Positions 1-8,560 are shown, numbered from the stretch's first letter. The stretch: 27,117 bases of DNA from Oscillospiraceae bacterium (GCA_016287555.1 JAEFAK010000003.1:1-27117), one strand, 5' to 3'. Made by a program: numbers and translations. Notes: generated by a model from the letters alone, not told the origin.

Positions 1-748
1 CCTCGCGGACTACGCCCGTCCCCGCGGCGGCGCAGGCATTGTCTCCCGAGCCCGCCGCGACGGGTGTCCCCTCGCGCAGACCGGTGAGGAGCGCGGCGCG
101 GGGCGTTATCCTGCCCGCGGGAGCGCAGCTTTCCAGCACGGGCGGAAGCAGGGCCGGATCGACTCCGGCGGCCTCGACGAGCTCGCCGCTCCAGCGGCGC
201 GTCCTTATATCCAGCAGGTTCGTGCCGGAGGCGTCGCCCGCGTCGGTCGCGAGAACGCCCGTCAGCATGAATCTTATATAGTCCTTGGGGAGCAGTATCG
301 CGCGGCAGCGGGCCATGCTCTCCGGCTCGTGCTCCGCTATCCAGAGCAGCTTCCCCGCCGTGAAGCCGGCGAGGGCCGGGTTGCCGCTGAGCTCGATGAG
401 CCTCTCGCGGCCGACGCGGCGGGTAAACTCCGCGCACTGCGGGCCGGTGCGGCCGTCGCACCAGAGTATGGCGGGGCGTATGACCTCGCCGTCGCCGCCC
501 AGCATGACGAGGCCGTGCATCTGCCCGGAGAGGCCGACGGACTCTATCTTCTCACCGCCCGCCGTCACGCGGGAGACGGCCTCGACCGTCGAGCTCCACC
601 AGACGTTCGGGTCCTGCTCGGCCCAGCCGTCGCGCGGGCGGTCGAGCGGATAATCCGCGCTCGCCGAGGCGCGCAGCGCGCCCGTCTCGTCAAAGAGCGC
701 GGCCTTGACCCCGGAGGTGCCGAGGTCTATTCCGAGAAAGTAAGCCAT
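1..748 (-). CDS. xylB: Xylulokinase, N-terminal part (runs off window)
   Basis: Phosphorylates D-xylulose to xylulose 5-phosphate in the cytoplasm, the step after xylose isomerase. The visible 249 residues begin MAYFLGIDLGTSGVKA, the FGGY-kinase phosphate-binding start with Asp8. They continue through SGQMHGL (74-80, the Met-His-Gly of xylulokinases), LPKDYIRF (153-160), TDAGDASGTNL (168-178) and GSGDNACAA (233-241), where Asp236 matches the catalytic base of the family. This is the FGGY N-terminal domain; the C-terminal ATP domain lies outside the window. The ATG at 748 is preceded by GGAGGG at good spacing. It starts 12 nt after the xylA stop, so the two are almost certainly one transcript. 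Kinase-family membership is seen directly; xylulose rather than another ketose as substrate is inferred from the motif set and from xylA. Confidence 0.95.
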   Translation of the reverse strand, partial: MAYFLGIDLGTSGVKAALFDETGALRASASADYPLDRPRDGWAEQDPNVWWSSTVEAVSRVTAGGEKIESVGLSGQMHGLVMLGGDGEVIRPAILWCDGRTGPQCAEFTRRVGRERLIELSGNPALAGFTAGKLLWIAEHEPESMARCRAILLPKDYIRFMLTGVLATDAGDASGTNLLDIRTRRWSGELVEAAGVDPALLPPVLESCAPAGRITPRAALLTGLREGTPVAAGSGDNACAAAGTGVVRE

Positions 749-760
749 GTTATCCCTCCG

Positions 761-2074
761 TTATGCTCCGAAGAGGATGGAATTGAGAATGCTCTCGAGC
801 TGCTCCTGCCTGCCCGAGCCGGGCGCGGCGGGCTTTCCGAGCCTTCTGGCATAGTCCGCGAGCTCGGGCAGCGTCACCTTCCCCTCGCGTATCTTCTTCC
901 CTATGCCCTCGCCCCAGCTCGCGTAGCGGGAGGCGATGAATCCGTCCAGCCTGCCGTCCTCGATGAGGGCGGCGGCCTTCAGAAGGCCGAGCGCAAAGGA
1001 ATCCATGCCGAGGATATAGCCGAGGAACATATCCTCCGGCGTATTGCTCGGGCGGCGGTTCTTCGCATCGAAATTGAACCCGCCCGTGAGGCCGCCGGCC
1101 TTTATGACCTCGTACATGCACATCGTCGTATCGTATACGTCGAAGGGGAACTCGTCCGTATCCCAGCCGAGGAGCGTGTCGCCCTGATTGGCGTCTATGC
1201 TGCCGAGCATGCCGCTCTCGCGCGCGATGCGAAGCTCGTGCTGGAAGGTATGGCCCGCGAGGGTCGCGTGGTTGGCCTCGATATTGAGCTTGAAGTCCTT
1301 ATCCAGCCCGAAGCGGCGCAGGAAGCCTATCGCCGTCGCGGCGTCGAAATCGTACTGATGCTTCATCGGCTCCTTGGGCTTGGGCTCGATGTAGAAGTCG
1401 CCCTTAAAGCCTATGCTGCGGCCGTACTCGACCGCCATGCGCATGAGCGCGGCGATATTCTCCTGCTCGAGGCCGACGTCCGTATTCAGCAGCGTCTCAT
1501 AGCCCTCGCGGCCGCCCCAGAAGACGTAGCCGCGCCCGCCGAAGCGGACCGTCAGGTCGAGTGCCTTTTTGACCTGCGCCGCGGCGAAGCAGAAGACGTC
1601 CGCGCTGTTGGAGCTGCCGGCTCCGTTTGCGTAGCGCGGGTCGCCGAAGAGGTTGGCCGTGCCCCAGAGGGCCTTGATGTCCGTCCCCTTCATCTTTTCG
1701 CATATATAGTCGGCTATCTCGTCGAGCCTGCGCTCGGTCTCGGCGAGGTCGTCCGCCTGGGGGGCGAGGTCCGCGTCATGGAAGCAGAAATATCTGATGC
1801 CGAGCCTGCGCATGAACTCAAAGCCCGCGTCGACCTTCGCGCGCGCGTGCTCCATCGTGCCGGGCTCGGCGCCGAAGCTCTTGTCCGCCGTGGACGAGCC
1901 GAACATGTCCGTCCCCGCGGCGCCGAGGTTGTGCCACCACGCCATGGCGAAGGGCAGATGCTCGCGCATCGGCTTTCCGAGGACGACGCGATCGGGATCG
2001 TAGAACTTGAAGGCGAAGGGCTCCTTCGAGGCGGGGCCCGCGTATCTTATTTCGGGTATGTTTTCGAATATCAT
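761..2074 (-). CDS. xylA: Xylose isomerase
   Basis: Interconverts D-xylose and D-xylulose, the entry step of the isomerase pathway. At 437 aa it has the length of the class II enzymes. The active-site residues are all present: His99 and Asp102 in FCFHDADLAP, Glu230 and Lys232 in YIEPKPKEP, Glu266 and His269 in NIEANHATLAG, Asp294 in GSIDANQGD, Asp305 and Asp307 in GWDTDEFP, and Asp337 in NFDAK. These match the metal-1 and metal-2 ligands of Thermotoga-type enzymes with an offset of two. The substrate-pocket motif VFWGGREGYE is at 184-193. The ATG at 2074 has GGGAGGT about 8 nt upstream. xylB follows directly. No XylR-type repressor gene is visible nearby. Confidence 0.98.
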   Translation of the reverse strand: MIFENIPEIRYAGPASKEPFAFKFYDPDRVVLGKPMREHLPFAMAWWHNLGAAGTDMFGSSTADKSFGAEPGTMEHARAKVDAGFEFMRRLGIRYFCFHDADLAPQADDLAETERRLDEIADYICEKMKGTDIKALWGTANLFGDPRYANGAGSSNSADVFCFAAAQVKKALDLTVRFGGRGYVFWGGREGYETLLNTDVGLEQENIAALMRMAVEYGRSIGFKGDFYIEPKPKEPMKHQYDFDAATAIGFLRRFGLDKDFKLNIEANHATLAGHTFQHELRIARESGMLGSIDANQGDTLLGWDTDEFPFDVYDTTMCMYEVIKAGGLTGGFNFDAKNRRPSNTPEDMFLGYILGMDSFALGLLKAAALIEDGRLDGFIASRYASWGEGIGKKIREGKVTLPELADYARRLGKPAAPGSGRQEQLESILNSILFGA

Positions 2075-2135
2075 CTTTCTGACCTCCCGGAACAGCCCGT
2101 AAATACCGGCCGTTTCCTGTCTTATGTATGTATAC

Positions 2136-2165
2136 AGTATATACTTTCAATAGGGTATAATTCAA
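2136..2165 (-). promoter_or_regulatory. Putative xylA promoter with overlapping inverted repeat
   Basis: Read on the minus strand, TTGAAT (2165-2160) and TATACT (2141-2136) are separated by 18 bp, giving a leader of roughly 55 nt before xylA. The -10 box is covered by an inverted repeat, GTATA-5 bp-TATAC (2130-2144), which could be an operator. A second, weaker pairing (TTGAAA with ACATAA) is possible. Promoter boxes are read from sequence; operator function is inference. Confidence 0.55.
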
Positions 2166-2196
2166 TAACGGGTGCGCTGAATTGCCTTTTTTATTC

Positions 2197-2280
2197 CGCA
2201 GGGACAATACCCGGCTCCGGCGGACCCGCAGTTCCGGCCCCGTCTGCCCGTGATCGGGAACTCCCGTCCCGCTCCCTGCG
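2197..2280. other. Nested inverted repeats between xylA and hemW
   Basis: CGCAGGGA (2197-2204) and TCCCTGCG (2273-2280) are perfect complements enclosing 68 nt. Inside lies a second pair, AGTTCC (2230-2235) and GGAACT (2257-2262). Neither strand has a T-tract in the position of an intrinsic terminator. The block lies between the divergent xylA and hemW promoters and outside both predicted transcripts. It carries no convincing ORF. Function unknown. Confidence 0.35.
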
Positions 2281-2333
2281 TCAAATCTGTACTGACGGCA
2301 TGTCCTCCTCTGATCGTCCGGAGCGTTTTGTGA

Positions 2334-2362
2334 TTGACATAATGCAACGTTTGATGTATTGT
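2334..2362 (+). promoter_or_regulatory. Promoter of hemW
   Basis: TTGACA (2334-2339), a 17-bp spacer and TATTGT (2357-2362), followed after about 40 nt by the hemW start. The -35 box is perfect and the spacing optimal. Confidence 0.75.
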
Positions 2363-2403
2363 GAAGAGTAAGTTGCTGATACTGGAAAAGGAGGCGCGGC
2401 GCT

Positions 2404-3600
2404 TTGAATACGGTAGGCGTATACGTACATATCCCATTCTGTGCGTCGCGCTGCAAATACTGCGATTTCTGCTCGACGGCGAACCGCCGCGACCTCATTC
2501 CCGCATACAGGGATGCCTTGCTCAAGCATATCCGCGAGGCCGCGGGAGGCATCGCCCAGAGCGTCTGCGACACGGTCTATTTCGGCGGCGGGACACCGAG
2601 CTGGTTCGGCACGAAGAGCCTCATCCGCATCTTCGAGGAGATGAAGCGGAAGTTCCGCGTTCTCAAGACGGCGGAGGTCACGCTGGAAGCCAATCCCGAC
2701 AGCACGGAGCTCAAAAACCTCAAAAAGCTGCGCGCGGCCGGCTTCAACCGCATAAGCATAGGCGCGCAGTCGGCCAACGACGCCATACTCAAGTTCATAG
2801 GCCGCAGGCACAAGTTCGAGGACGTCGTCCGCGCCGTTTCCGACGCGCGCAGGGCCGGCTTCGACAACGTCAGCCTCGACCTCATATACGGGCTCCCAGC
2901 GCAGACGCGCGACGACTGGGTCGACACCCTGACGCGCGTCATCGAGCTCGAGCCCGACCACATCTCCTGCTACGGGCTCAAGATAGAGCCGGGGACGCCG
3001 CTCTGGGAATACCGCGACTCCCCCATGATACCCGACGACGACCTGCAGGCGGACATGTATCTCTACGCCGTCGACACGCTCGCGGCGCACGACTACGTGC
3101 AGTATGAGATCTCGAATTTCTGTCGCCCGGGCAAGGCCTCGAAGCACAACCTCAAATACTGGCAGCTCGGCGACTATCTCGGCCTCGGCGCCTCCGCCGC
3201 CTCGAACATAGGCGACCGGCGCTACACCTGCGTCGAGGACGTCGAGGAATACATAAGGCGCGTAAACTCCGGCGAGCCACTCTGCGGCCCGGTCGAGACG
3301 GTCGACCAGTACGAGCGCGCCAGCGAGTACCTCATGCTCGGCCTGCGCACGACGCACGGGATAAGCGAGGAGGAGTACGCGGCGATATACCGCGGCGGCT
3401 TCGGCCCGCTGGAGGAGCTTTTAAAGGACTACTCCGTGCGCGGGCTGGCCCGCTTCCGCGACGGGCGCTGGAGCTTCACTCCGCCGGGATTTCTGCTCTC
3501 CAACAGGCTCATAGGGGAGCTGCTCGACGCGCAGACCGAATGCAAGTTCCATATCGGAACGCCGTGGCGCGAGAAGGATTATTTCTCAACGCTGTTTTGA
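2404..3600 (+). CDS. hemW: Radical SAM haem chaperone HemW (coproporphyrinogen oxidase-like)
   Basis: A radical SAM protein of the HemN/HemW family; characterised HemW proteins bind haem and deliver it to target enzymes, and lack coproporphyrinogen oxidase activity. The first 20 residues hold VGVYVHIPFC followed by the CxxxCxxC cluster motif at Cys13, Cys17 and Cys20, with the YCDF that typifies HemW. GGGTPSW near residue 62 is the SAM-binding glycine motif. The C-terminal region has the HemN_C-like winged-helix sequence. The 398-aa length is normal. The start is TTG at 2404: AGGAGG (2389-2394) sits 9 nt upstream and VYVHIPFC follows at the usual distance. It is often found next to lepA; here it stands alone between xylA and a VanW gene. 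HemW versus a related radical SAM oxidase is judged by motif spacing only. Confidence 0.9.
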   Translation: MNTVGVYVHIPFCASRCKYCDFCSTANRRDLIPAYRDALLKHIREAAGGIAQSVCDTVYFGGGTPSWFGTKSLIRIFEEMKRKFRVLKTAEVTLEANPDSTELKNLKKLRAAGFNRISIGAQSANDAILKFIGRRHKFEDVVRAVSDARRAGFDNVSLDLIYGLPAQTRDDWVDTLTRVIELEPDHISCYGLKIEPGTPLWEYRDSPMIPDDDLQADMYLYAVDTLAAHDYVQYEISNFCRPGKASKHNLKYWQLGDYLGLGASAASNIGDRRYTCVEDVEEYIRRVNSGEPLCGPVETVDQYERASEYLMLGLRTTHGISEEEYAAIYRGGFGPLEELLKDYSVRGLARFRDGRWSFTPPGFLLSNRLIGELLDAQTECKFHIGTPWREKDYFSTLF

Positions 3601-3664
3601 ATTAACGGGTCTAACATGGCCCTTTCCGTGATACTTTATACTTAGTTTTCTTAGGCGGTGCAGC

Positions 3665-5635
3665 ATGAAAATAGTAAGCTCGAAATCGACAAGAGGCCGC
3701 TCCGGCGGCTCCGGAAGCTCCTCCCGCTCCGGCGGGCAGAAGGCCGCGCCCGAGAGGAGCAGGGCCTCCGCTCCGAAGACCTCCGCGCCGAAAAAGTCCG
3801 CTCCGAAAAAAGCGGCGCCGGCGAAAAAGGGCGGCAAGGGCGGGACGGTATTCCTCGTCGCGGTCCTGGTCATACTGCTTGCCTGCGTGACGGGCTTCGT
3901 CCTCGCCGGGCGCAGCGCCGCCTCCAGCGGGAAGATATACCCGAACGTCTCCGCGGGAGGCGTCGACCTCGGCGGGCTCACCGTCGAGGAGGCGGCTGCA
4001 AAGCTCGAAGAGGCCGGCGGCAACCCCTACGCGGGCCGCACTGTGACCGTCCGCTTCGCGGGCGTGCCCGACGAGCTGGTCGTCACCGCCGAGGAGGCGG
4101 GTCTGGTCGACACGCCGCTCAGCGCCGCCGAGCGCGTCTATGAGTACGGGCGCGGCGAGGGCTTCATATCCGACACGATAAACTACCTGACCTGCCTGCT
4201 GCGCGGGACCGAGGTCGATTCCTACGTGACGAAGGATATCGACGAGGCCGCCGTGCGCGCCAAGGTCGACGCTGTCGCCCGCAGCATAAATACCGAGCTG
4301 ATGCAGAATTCCCTCGTCGTCGAGGATACGCGCGTCACGATAATCAAGGGCGCGAGCGGCATCCTCGTCGATACGGACAAGGTCTACGGCCTCGTCGCCG
4401 AGGCGCTCGCAAGCGGCACGGAGACCGTCGAATACCTGCCGGAGACGAGCGATCCCAAGGAGATCGACCTCGACGATATCTGGGAGATGGTCCACCGCGA
4501 TCCGGTCAACGCGGAATTCGACGAGAACTTCAGCGTCATCCCCAGCGAGGACGGCGTCGTATTCGACCGTGAACGCGCCGAGACGCTGCTCGCCGAGGCG
4601 AAGACGGGCGACAAGGTCTACATCAACCTCTACCGCGTCGAGCCCGAGGTCACGACCGAGGCACTCGAGGCGACGCTCTTCCGCGATCTGCTCGCCGGCA
4701 AGAGCACCGTCATGACCAACATCGCCGTCCGCTCGAAGAACGTCGAGCTCGCGGCGGCCGAGATAGACGGGCTTGTCCTCATGCCGGGCGAGGTTTTCAG
4801 CTTCAACGGCGCCGTCGGACAGCGCACGCGCGAGAAGGGCTACGGCGAAGCGATAGCCTACGTCAACGGCGAATCCGTCCCGCAGGTCGGCGGCGGCGTC
4901 TGCCAGATGTCCTCGACGATATACTACGCCTGCCTCTACGCCGACCTCGATATCGTCTACAGGACCTGCCACCTCTACATTTCCAGCTACGTCCCCTACG
5001 GCATGGACGCGACGGTAAGCTGGCCCTCCCCCGACTTCAAGTTCAGAAACAGCACCGAGTACCCCCTCAAGCTGCACACCTGGCGCGAGGGACAGACGAT
5101 ATTCTGCGAGATATGGGGCACGCGCACCGACTACTCCTACGACCATATCGACATGCAGTACGCCGTCAAGGAATGGATCGACCCGAAAAACGACTACAAG
5201 GCCGACGACTCCATGGCTCCCGGCTCCGCGCCCGTCCTCAAGACCAGCGGCAGCAAGGGCATGATATGCGACACGTATAAGGTCAAATACGACGCCGACG
5301 GCAACGTCATCTCCCGCACGTGGGTCGACAACAGCATCTACAGCCCGCACAACAACGTCTATCTCTGCGCCTACGCCGACCTCCCCCTCTATCTGACGCC
5401 GGAGCAGCTCAAGAAGATAGACTACGTCACGCCGGAGCCGACCCCGACTCCTGAAACGACGCCCGAGCCGACCCCGGAGGTCACCCCGACTCCGGAAACG
5501 TCTCCCGAGCCAACTCCGACCCCCGAGACGACTCCGGATCCGACTCCGACCCCCGAGACCACGCCGGAGCCCACGCCGGAAACTACTCCTGAGCCGACGC
5601 CCGAGACCACCCCGGAGACCACCCCGGAGCCGTAA
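3665..5635 (+). CDS. VanW family protein with peptidoglycan-binding domain and Pro-Thr-Glu tail
   Basis: A 656-aa membrane-anchored cell-envelope protein. Residues 1-60 are cytoplasmic, basic and low complexity (Ser, Gly, Lys-Ala-Pro runs). One membrane helix spans about 61-82. The extracellular part then shows YPNVSAGGVDLGGLTVEEA (91-110), typical of the PG_binding_4 domain that precedes VanW, probably repeated once more. The VanW domain proper covers about 345-480: NIAVRSKNVELAAAEIDG, MPGEVFSFNGAVGQRT, and the hallmark VGGGVCQMSSTIYYA near 408-422. From about 590 to the end is a tail of PTPE(T/V)TPEP repeats, probably a wall-spanning linker. Despite the family name there is no van cluster here, so resistance should not be inferred; VanW domains have no settled biochemical role. 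Start ATG 3665 has only a weak AGGCGG site. A terminator follows directly. Confidence 0.9.
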   Translation: MKIVSSKSTRGRSGGSGSSSRSGGQKAAPERSRASAPKTSAPKKSAPKKAAPAKKGGKGGTVFLVAVLVILLACVTGFVLAGRSAASSGKIYPNVSAGGVDLGGLTVEEAAAKLEEAGGNPYAGRTVTVRFAGVPDELVVTAEEAGLVDTPLSAAERVYEYGRGEGFISDTINYLTCLLRGTEVDSYVTKDIDEAAVRAKVDAVARSINTELMQNSLVVEDTRVTIIKGASGILVDTDKVYGLVAEALASGTETVEYLPETSDPKEIDLDDIWEMVHRDPVNAEFDENFSVIPSEDGVVFDRERAETLLAEAKTGDKVYINLYRVEPEVTTEALEATLFRDLLAGKSTVMTNIAVRSKNVELAAAEIDGLVLMPGEVFSFNGAVGQRTREKGYGEAIAYVNGESVPQVGGGVCQMSSTIYYACLYADLDIVYRTCHLYISSYVPYGMDATVSWPSPDFKFRNSTEYPLKLHTWREGQTIFCEIWGTRTDYSYDHIDMQYAVKEWIDPKNDYKADDSMAPGSAPVLKTSGSKGMICDTYKVKYDADGNVISRTWVDNSIYSPHNNVYLCAYADLPLYLTPEQLKKIDYVTPEPTPTPETTPEPTPEVTPTPETSPEPTPTPETTPDPTPTPETTPEPTPETTPEPTPETTPETTPEP

Positions 5636-5656
5636 AGGCGAAAAATGCATAAAGAT

Positions 5657-5694
5657 ACCGCGGCAGCTTCTCGATGAGGCTGCCGCGGTTTTTT
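5657..5694 (+). terminator. Intrinsic terminator after the VanW gene
   Basis: Perfect 11-bp stem (5657-5667 with 5679-5689, arm ACCGCGGCAGC) with an 11-nt loop, followed by six T residues. It lies 22 nt after the stop codon. Confidence 0.9.
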
Positions 5695-5872
5695 GTCGGC
5701 ACATATCGGGGATGGGCTGACCGCTTCGCATTCGCGCGAAGTGCGCAGGGTGCGACAACTTCATCGCACTGCGCGCATCTCCGAGTTTTTCGATTGAAGG
5801 AGCTTTCGCCGCCGGGCTCCCGGCACGGGAAAGGCAGGCTCCGGCTCCTTTCGCTTTTGATTGAAATATCTA

Positions 5873-5901
5873 TTGTAATAAACGGAACTTTATGGTATAT
5901 T
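5873..5901 (+). promoter_or_regulatory. Promoter of the SLH-domain protein gene
   Basis: TTGTAA (5873-5878), 17 bp, TATATT (5896-5901), in a distinctly AT-rich stretch of an otherwise GC-rich window. It gives a leader of about 70 nt. The 170 bp before it (5695-5870) contain nothing I recognise. Confidence 0.6.
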
Positions 5902-5905
5902 TTTA

Positions 5906-5940
5906 CTCGGATATACAAATTTTACCTCGGATTTACAATT
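5906..5940 (+). repeat. 20-bp-period direct repeat in the SLH gene leader
   Basis: CTCGGATATACAA (5906-5918) recurs as CTCGGATTTACAA (5926-5938), exactly 20 bp apart, about two helical turns. It lies just downstream of the predicted -10 box and upstream of the ribosome site AGAAAGGGA. It could bind a dimeric regulator or be a leader RNA element. Confidence 0.4.
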
Positions 5941-5979
5941 AAGAAGTTACTATTTTGAAAGAAAGGGATTGATCAACGC

Positions 5980-8541
5980 ATGAAACGAACATCAAAGAAG
6001 CTCCTGAGCCTGCTCATCGCGCTCCTGATGGTGGTATCGCTCCTGCCGGTCGCAGCGCTGGCCGTCGAGGACTACGGTCTGCTCGTCAACGGCGTTGCGG
6101 TAACGTCGGAAAACGCGGCCGATCTGTCCGGGCTGCCCGGCGTCACCGTCGCATCCGGCGGCTGGCTGAGGTACAACGCGGACCAGAACACGCTCTATGC
6201 CAAGGATGCGACCATAGCTCCTCCGGAACCGTCGGCGATGCCGTCGGACTATGCGGGAGCAGTGCGCCGCACGTCGGAAGACAAGCTGACAGTCGTCTCC
6301 GAGGGTGTCAACTCCTTTACGGCCGACGACGGCTATTCGGCGATCTCCGGTCTTGAGCTCCAGATAGCGCTCTCTCAGGGTTCCGAGCTCAACTGCTTTG
6401 CCGGTGGCTTTGCATATGACGAAAGCGCAATATATCCGGGAGTCATCGGCGCAGGAAAGGAAGACGGCAACGACGACTATCACTCCCGCACCGACCTGAC
6501 GATCAGCGGACCCGGAAAGCTCAACGCGTCTTCCGTCATCCCATCCGGTTCCTCTTATGAGTATGCCTACGGCATCCTTGCTTTTGCCGGGATCAGGATC
6601 GACAACGGCGCCATCGTCACCGTGACGGCGGACGACAATGAATGCGGCGAATTCGCCCTCGCTCTGTGCGCTGATTACGGCGACCTGACCGTGACCGAGG
6701 CCGAAGTCTCCGCCGGCGCCTTCTGCGGCTATGGCGACGCGAAGGCCGTTTACGCGTACGGAAACATCGACGTGACGGACTCCCTGTTCGACGCGTCGGC
6801 GGGTGCAGATGACGAAGCCTTCGCGATATATGTCTATGAGGGCGATGCGTCCTTCGACGGATGCCCCGACGTTTCCATAAGCGCGGAGGGAGAGTACGCC
6901 TACGGGATCTATCCCTATTACGGCAAGGTCTTGATAGACGGCTGCCCGGACTTCACCGTTACCGCCGACTGCGGTGAGAATTACGGCTACGGCTACGCCG
7001 TATACGCCTATGACGGCGAGGACGACGGCGACCTGAGCGTCGTCACCGTCAGGGATTCCGTCCTGACCGTGAACGCGTATTCAGACTACGACGTCTACGG
7101 CATATACACCGGCTATGGCTCGGTGGATATAAGCGGTTCCGTCATCGAGATCGAGGCGCTCTGCGGCGACGACGTCTATGGCGGCATATACGGCAAATAC
7201 GGCATAAAACTGACAGACTGCGAACTCGTAGACGTCACTACATACGGCGAGTGCTGCTCTTACGGATTATATAGTTCTAGCGGAGATATAGAGATAGACA
7301 ACTGCAGGGTCGTCGTCGACGCCACCTGCACCGACGACGTCTACGGCGGCATTTACGGCTACTACGGCATAAAACTGACAGACTGCGAACTCGTAGACGT
7401 CACTACATACGGCGAGTGCTGCTCTTACGGATTATATAGTTGTTACGGAGATATAGAGATAGACAACTGCAGGGTCGTCGTCGACGCCACCTGCACCGAT
7501 GACGCCTACGGCATCTACTCCGACGACTACGCCATATCGATCAGAGCATCCGACGTCACGGTGACGGCGGACGGCGTCGACTATTCCTATGCGTTCTACG
7601 CCTGTGAGGGTATCACTATCACCGACGCGGAACTCGTCGAGCCCGAGGGCGGCACCTATGACGGTTGCTACGTATACGACGCCGAAGACAATATCGCCGA
7701 CTACGTCGTCATCCTGGGCTACATAGAGCCGGCCGAGCCCGAGCCTTTCGTCGAAGGCTACTGGGTAAAGCTGCCCAAGGAGACAACGAACGGCACGGCG
7801 ACCGCCAGCGCTCAGGCCGCGGGCGAGGGCGACGAGATAACCTTCACGCTCAAGCCCGACGAGGGATACCTCATCGACGGCCCGACCGTCACCGACGATG
7901 TGCGCAGGTCCGTTGACTTCACGGACAACGGCGACGGCACATATACCTTCGTCATGCCGGCCAGCGACGTATGGATCAATTTCCGCTTCTACCGCGATCT
8001 GCCCTTCGAGGACGTTGACCCCGACGACTATTTCTATGACGCCGTCGCGTACCTTTACGACAACGGCATAACCAAAGGCACGAGCGAGACGACCTTCGAG
8101 CCCGAGGGCGTCTGCACCCGCGCCGAGACCGTCACGCTCCTCTGGCGCATGATGGGCGAGCCCGAGCCGACCTCGGCCGACTGCCCGTTTGAAGACGTCG
8201 CGCCCGACGCCTATTATTACAAGGCCGTCCTCTGGGCCGCCGAGAATGGCGTGACCCTCGGCACCTCCGAGACGACCTTCGAGCCCGACCTCAAGGTCCA
8301 GCGCGCCATGACCGTGACGTTCCTCTACCGTGCGCTCAAGCTCAAGGGCGAGGGCTTCGAGGGCGCATGGGCGTTCGAGCTTGACTTCACGGACAAGGAC
8401 GCCGTGCCCGTATGGAGCTATGAGAGCTTCTGCTGGATGGTCATGAACGAGATCGTTCAGGGCGCAGACGGCAAGCTGCTCCCGCTCGAGCCCTGCACCC
8501 GCGGCCAGATAGCCGCCATGCTCTACCGCACCCTCGCATAA
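5980..8541 (+). CDS. Secreted SLH-domain surface protein with Tyr/Cys-rich beta-solenoid-like repeats
   Basis: An 853-aa exported protein. Residues 1-29 form a signal peptide (basic start, Leu/Ala/Val core, AALA before VEDYG). About 30-585 consist of short beta-rich repeats of roughly 27 residues with recurring YGIY or YGLY, an acidic turn, then a strand such as IKLTDCEL or IEIDNCRV; this looks like a right-handed beta-helix and resembles clostridial carbohydrate-binding-domain proteins. About 590-670 (GYWVKLP through VMPASDVWINFRF) match the bacterial repeat fold often found before SLH domains. Three SLH motifs close the protein: near 674 (LPFEDVDPDDYFYDAV), 734 (CPFEDVAPDAYYYKAV) and 802 (DFTDKDAVPVWSYESF); these bind secondary cell-wall polymers. 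The third SLH motif is the most diverged. Ligand unknown. ATG 5980 follows AGAAAGGGA. Monocistronic between its promoter and a terminator. Confidence 0.88.
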   Translation: MKRTSKKLLSLLIALLMVVSLLPVAALAVEDYGLLVNGVAVTSENAADLSGLPGVTVASGGWLRYNADQNTLYAKDATIAPPEPSAMPSDYAGAVRRTSEDKLTVVSEGVNSFTADDGYSAISGLELQIALSQGSELNCFAGGFAYDESAIYPGVIGAGKEDGNDDYHSRTDLTISGPGKLNASSVIPSGSSYEYAYGILAFAGIRIDNGAIVTVTADDNECGEFALALCADYGDLTVTEAEVSAGAFCGYGDAKAVYAYGNIDVTDSLFDASAGADDEAFAIYVYEGDASFDGCPDVSISAEGEYAYGIYPYYGKVLIDGCPDFTVTADCGENYGYGYAVYAYDGEDDGDLSVVTVRDSVLTVNAYSDYDVYGIYTGYGSVDISGSVIEIEALCGDDVYGGIYGKYGIKLTDCELVDVTTYGECCSYGLYSSSGDIEIDNCRVVVDATCTDDVYGGIYGYYGIKLTDCELVDVTTYGECCSYGLYSCYGDIEIDNCRVVVDATCTDDAYGIYSDDYAISIRASDVTVTADGVDYSYAFYACEGITITDAELVEPEGGTYDGCYVYDAEDNIADYVVILGYIEPAEPEPFVEGYWVKLPKETTNGTATASAQAAGEGDEITFTLKPDEGYLIDGPTVTDDVRRSVDFTDNGDGTYTFVMPASDVWINFRFYRDLPFEDVDPDDYFYDAVAYLYDNGITKGTSETTFEPEGVCTRAETVTLLWRMMGEPEPTSADCPFEDVAPDAYYYKAVLWAAENGVTLGTSETTFEPDLKVQRAMTVTFLYRALKLKGEGFEGAWAFELDFTDKDAVPVWSYESFCWMVMNEIVQGADGKLLPLEPCTRGQIAAMLYRTLA
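7171..7500 (+). repeat. Two in-frame 165-bp tandem copies inside the SLH protein gene
   Basis: Unit 1 is 7171-7335 and unit 2 is 7336-7500, each coding for 55 residues (398-452 and 453-507). I count 8 differences in 165 positions, about 95% identity. Runs of roughly 75 and 50 bp are identical. A third, partial and more diverged unit begins at 7501. The differences cluster in two turn positions (KY to YY, and SS to CY). Confidence 0.92.
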
Positions 8542-8560
8542 GAAGATAAGACAACCGCAA

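Noticed and set aside
329..2371. A 680-codon open frame on the plus strand across xylB and xylA
   Set aside because: It is antisense to two clear enzymes with intact active sites. Long antisense frames are expected in GC-rich coding DNA, and the translation matches no fold.
2281..3357. A 358-codon minus-strand frame opposite hemW
   Set aside because: It has no ribosome site, the protein is Arg/Ala/Val-rich without motifs, and hemW on the other strand has its cluster motif and promoter.
3665..5635. VanW as a vancomycin-resistance gene
   Set aside because: No vanR, vanS, vanH, ligase or vanX gene is nearby; VanW-domain proteins are common in susceptible Clostridia.
3611..5764. A 717-codon minus-strand frame opposite the VanW gene
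   Set aside because: The translation is a low-complexity mirror of the VanW gene codons; the plus-strand protein has a membrane helix, a VanW signature and a terminator.
7171..7500. A diversity-generating retroelement target
   Set aside because: No reverse transcriptase or template repeat is present, and the changes are not restricted to adenines.
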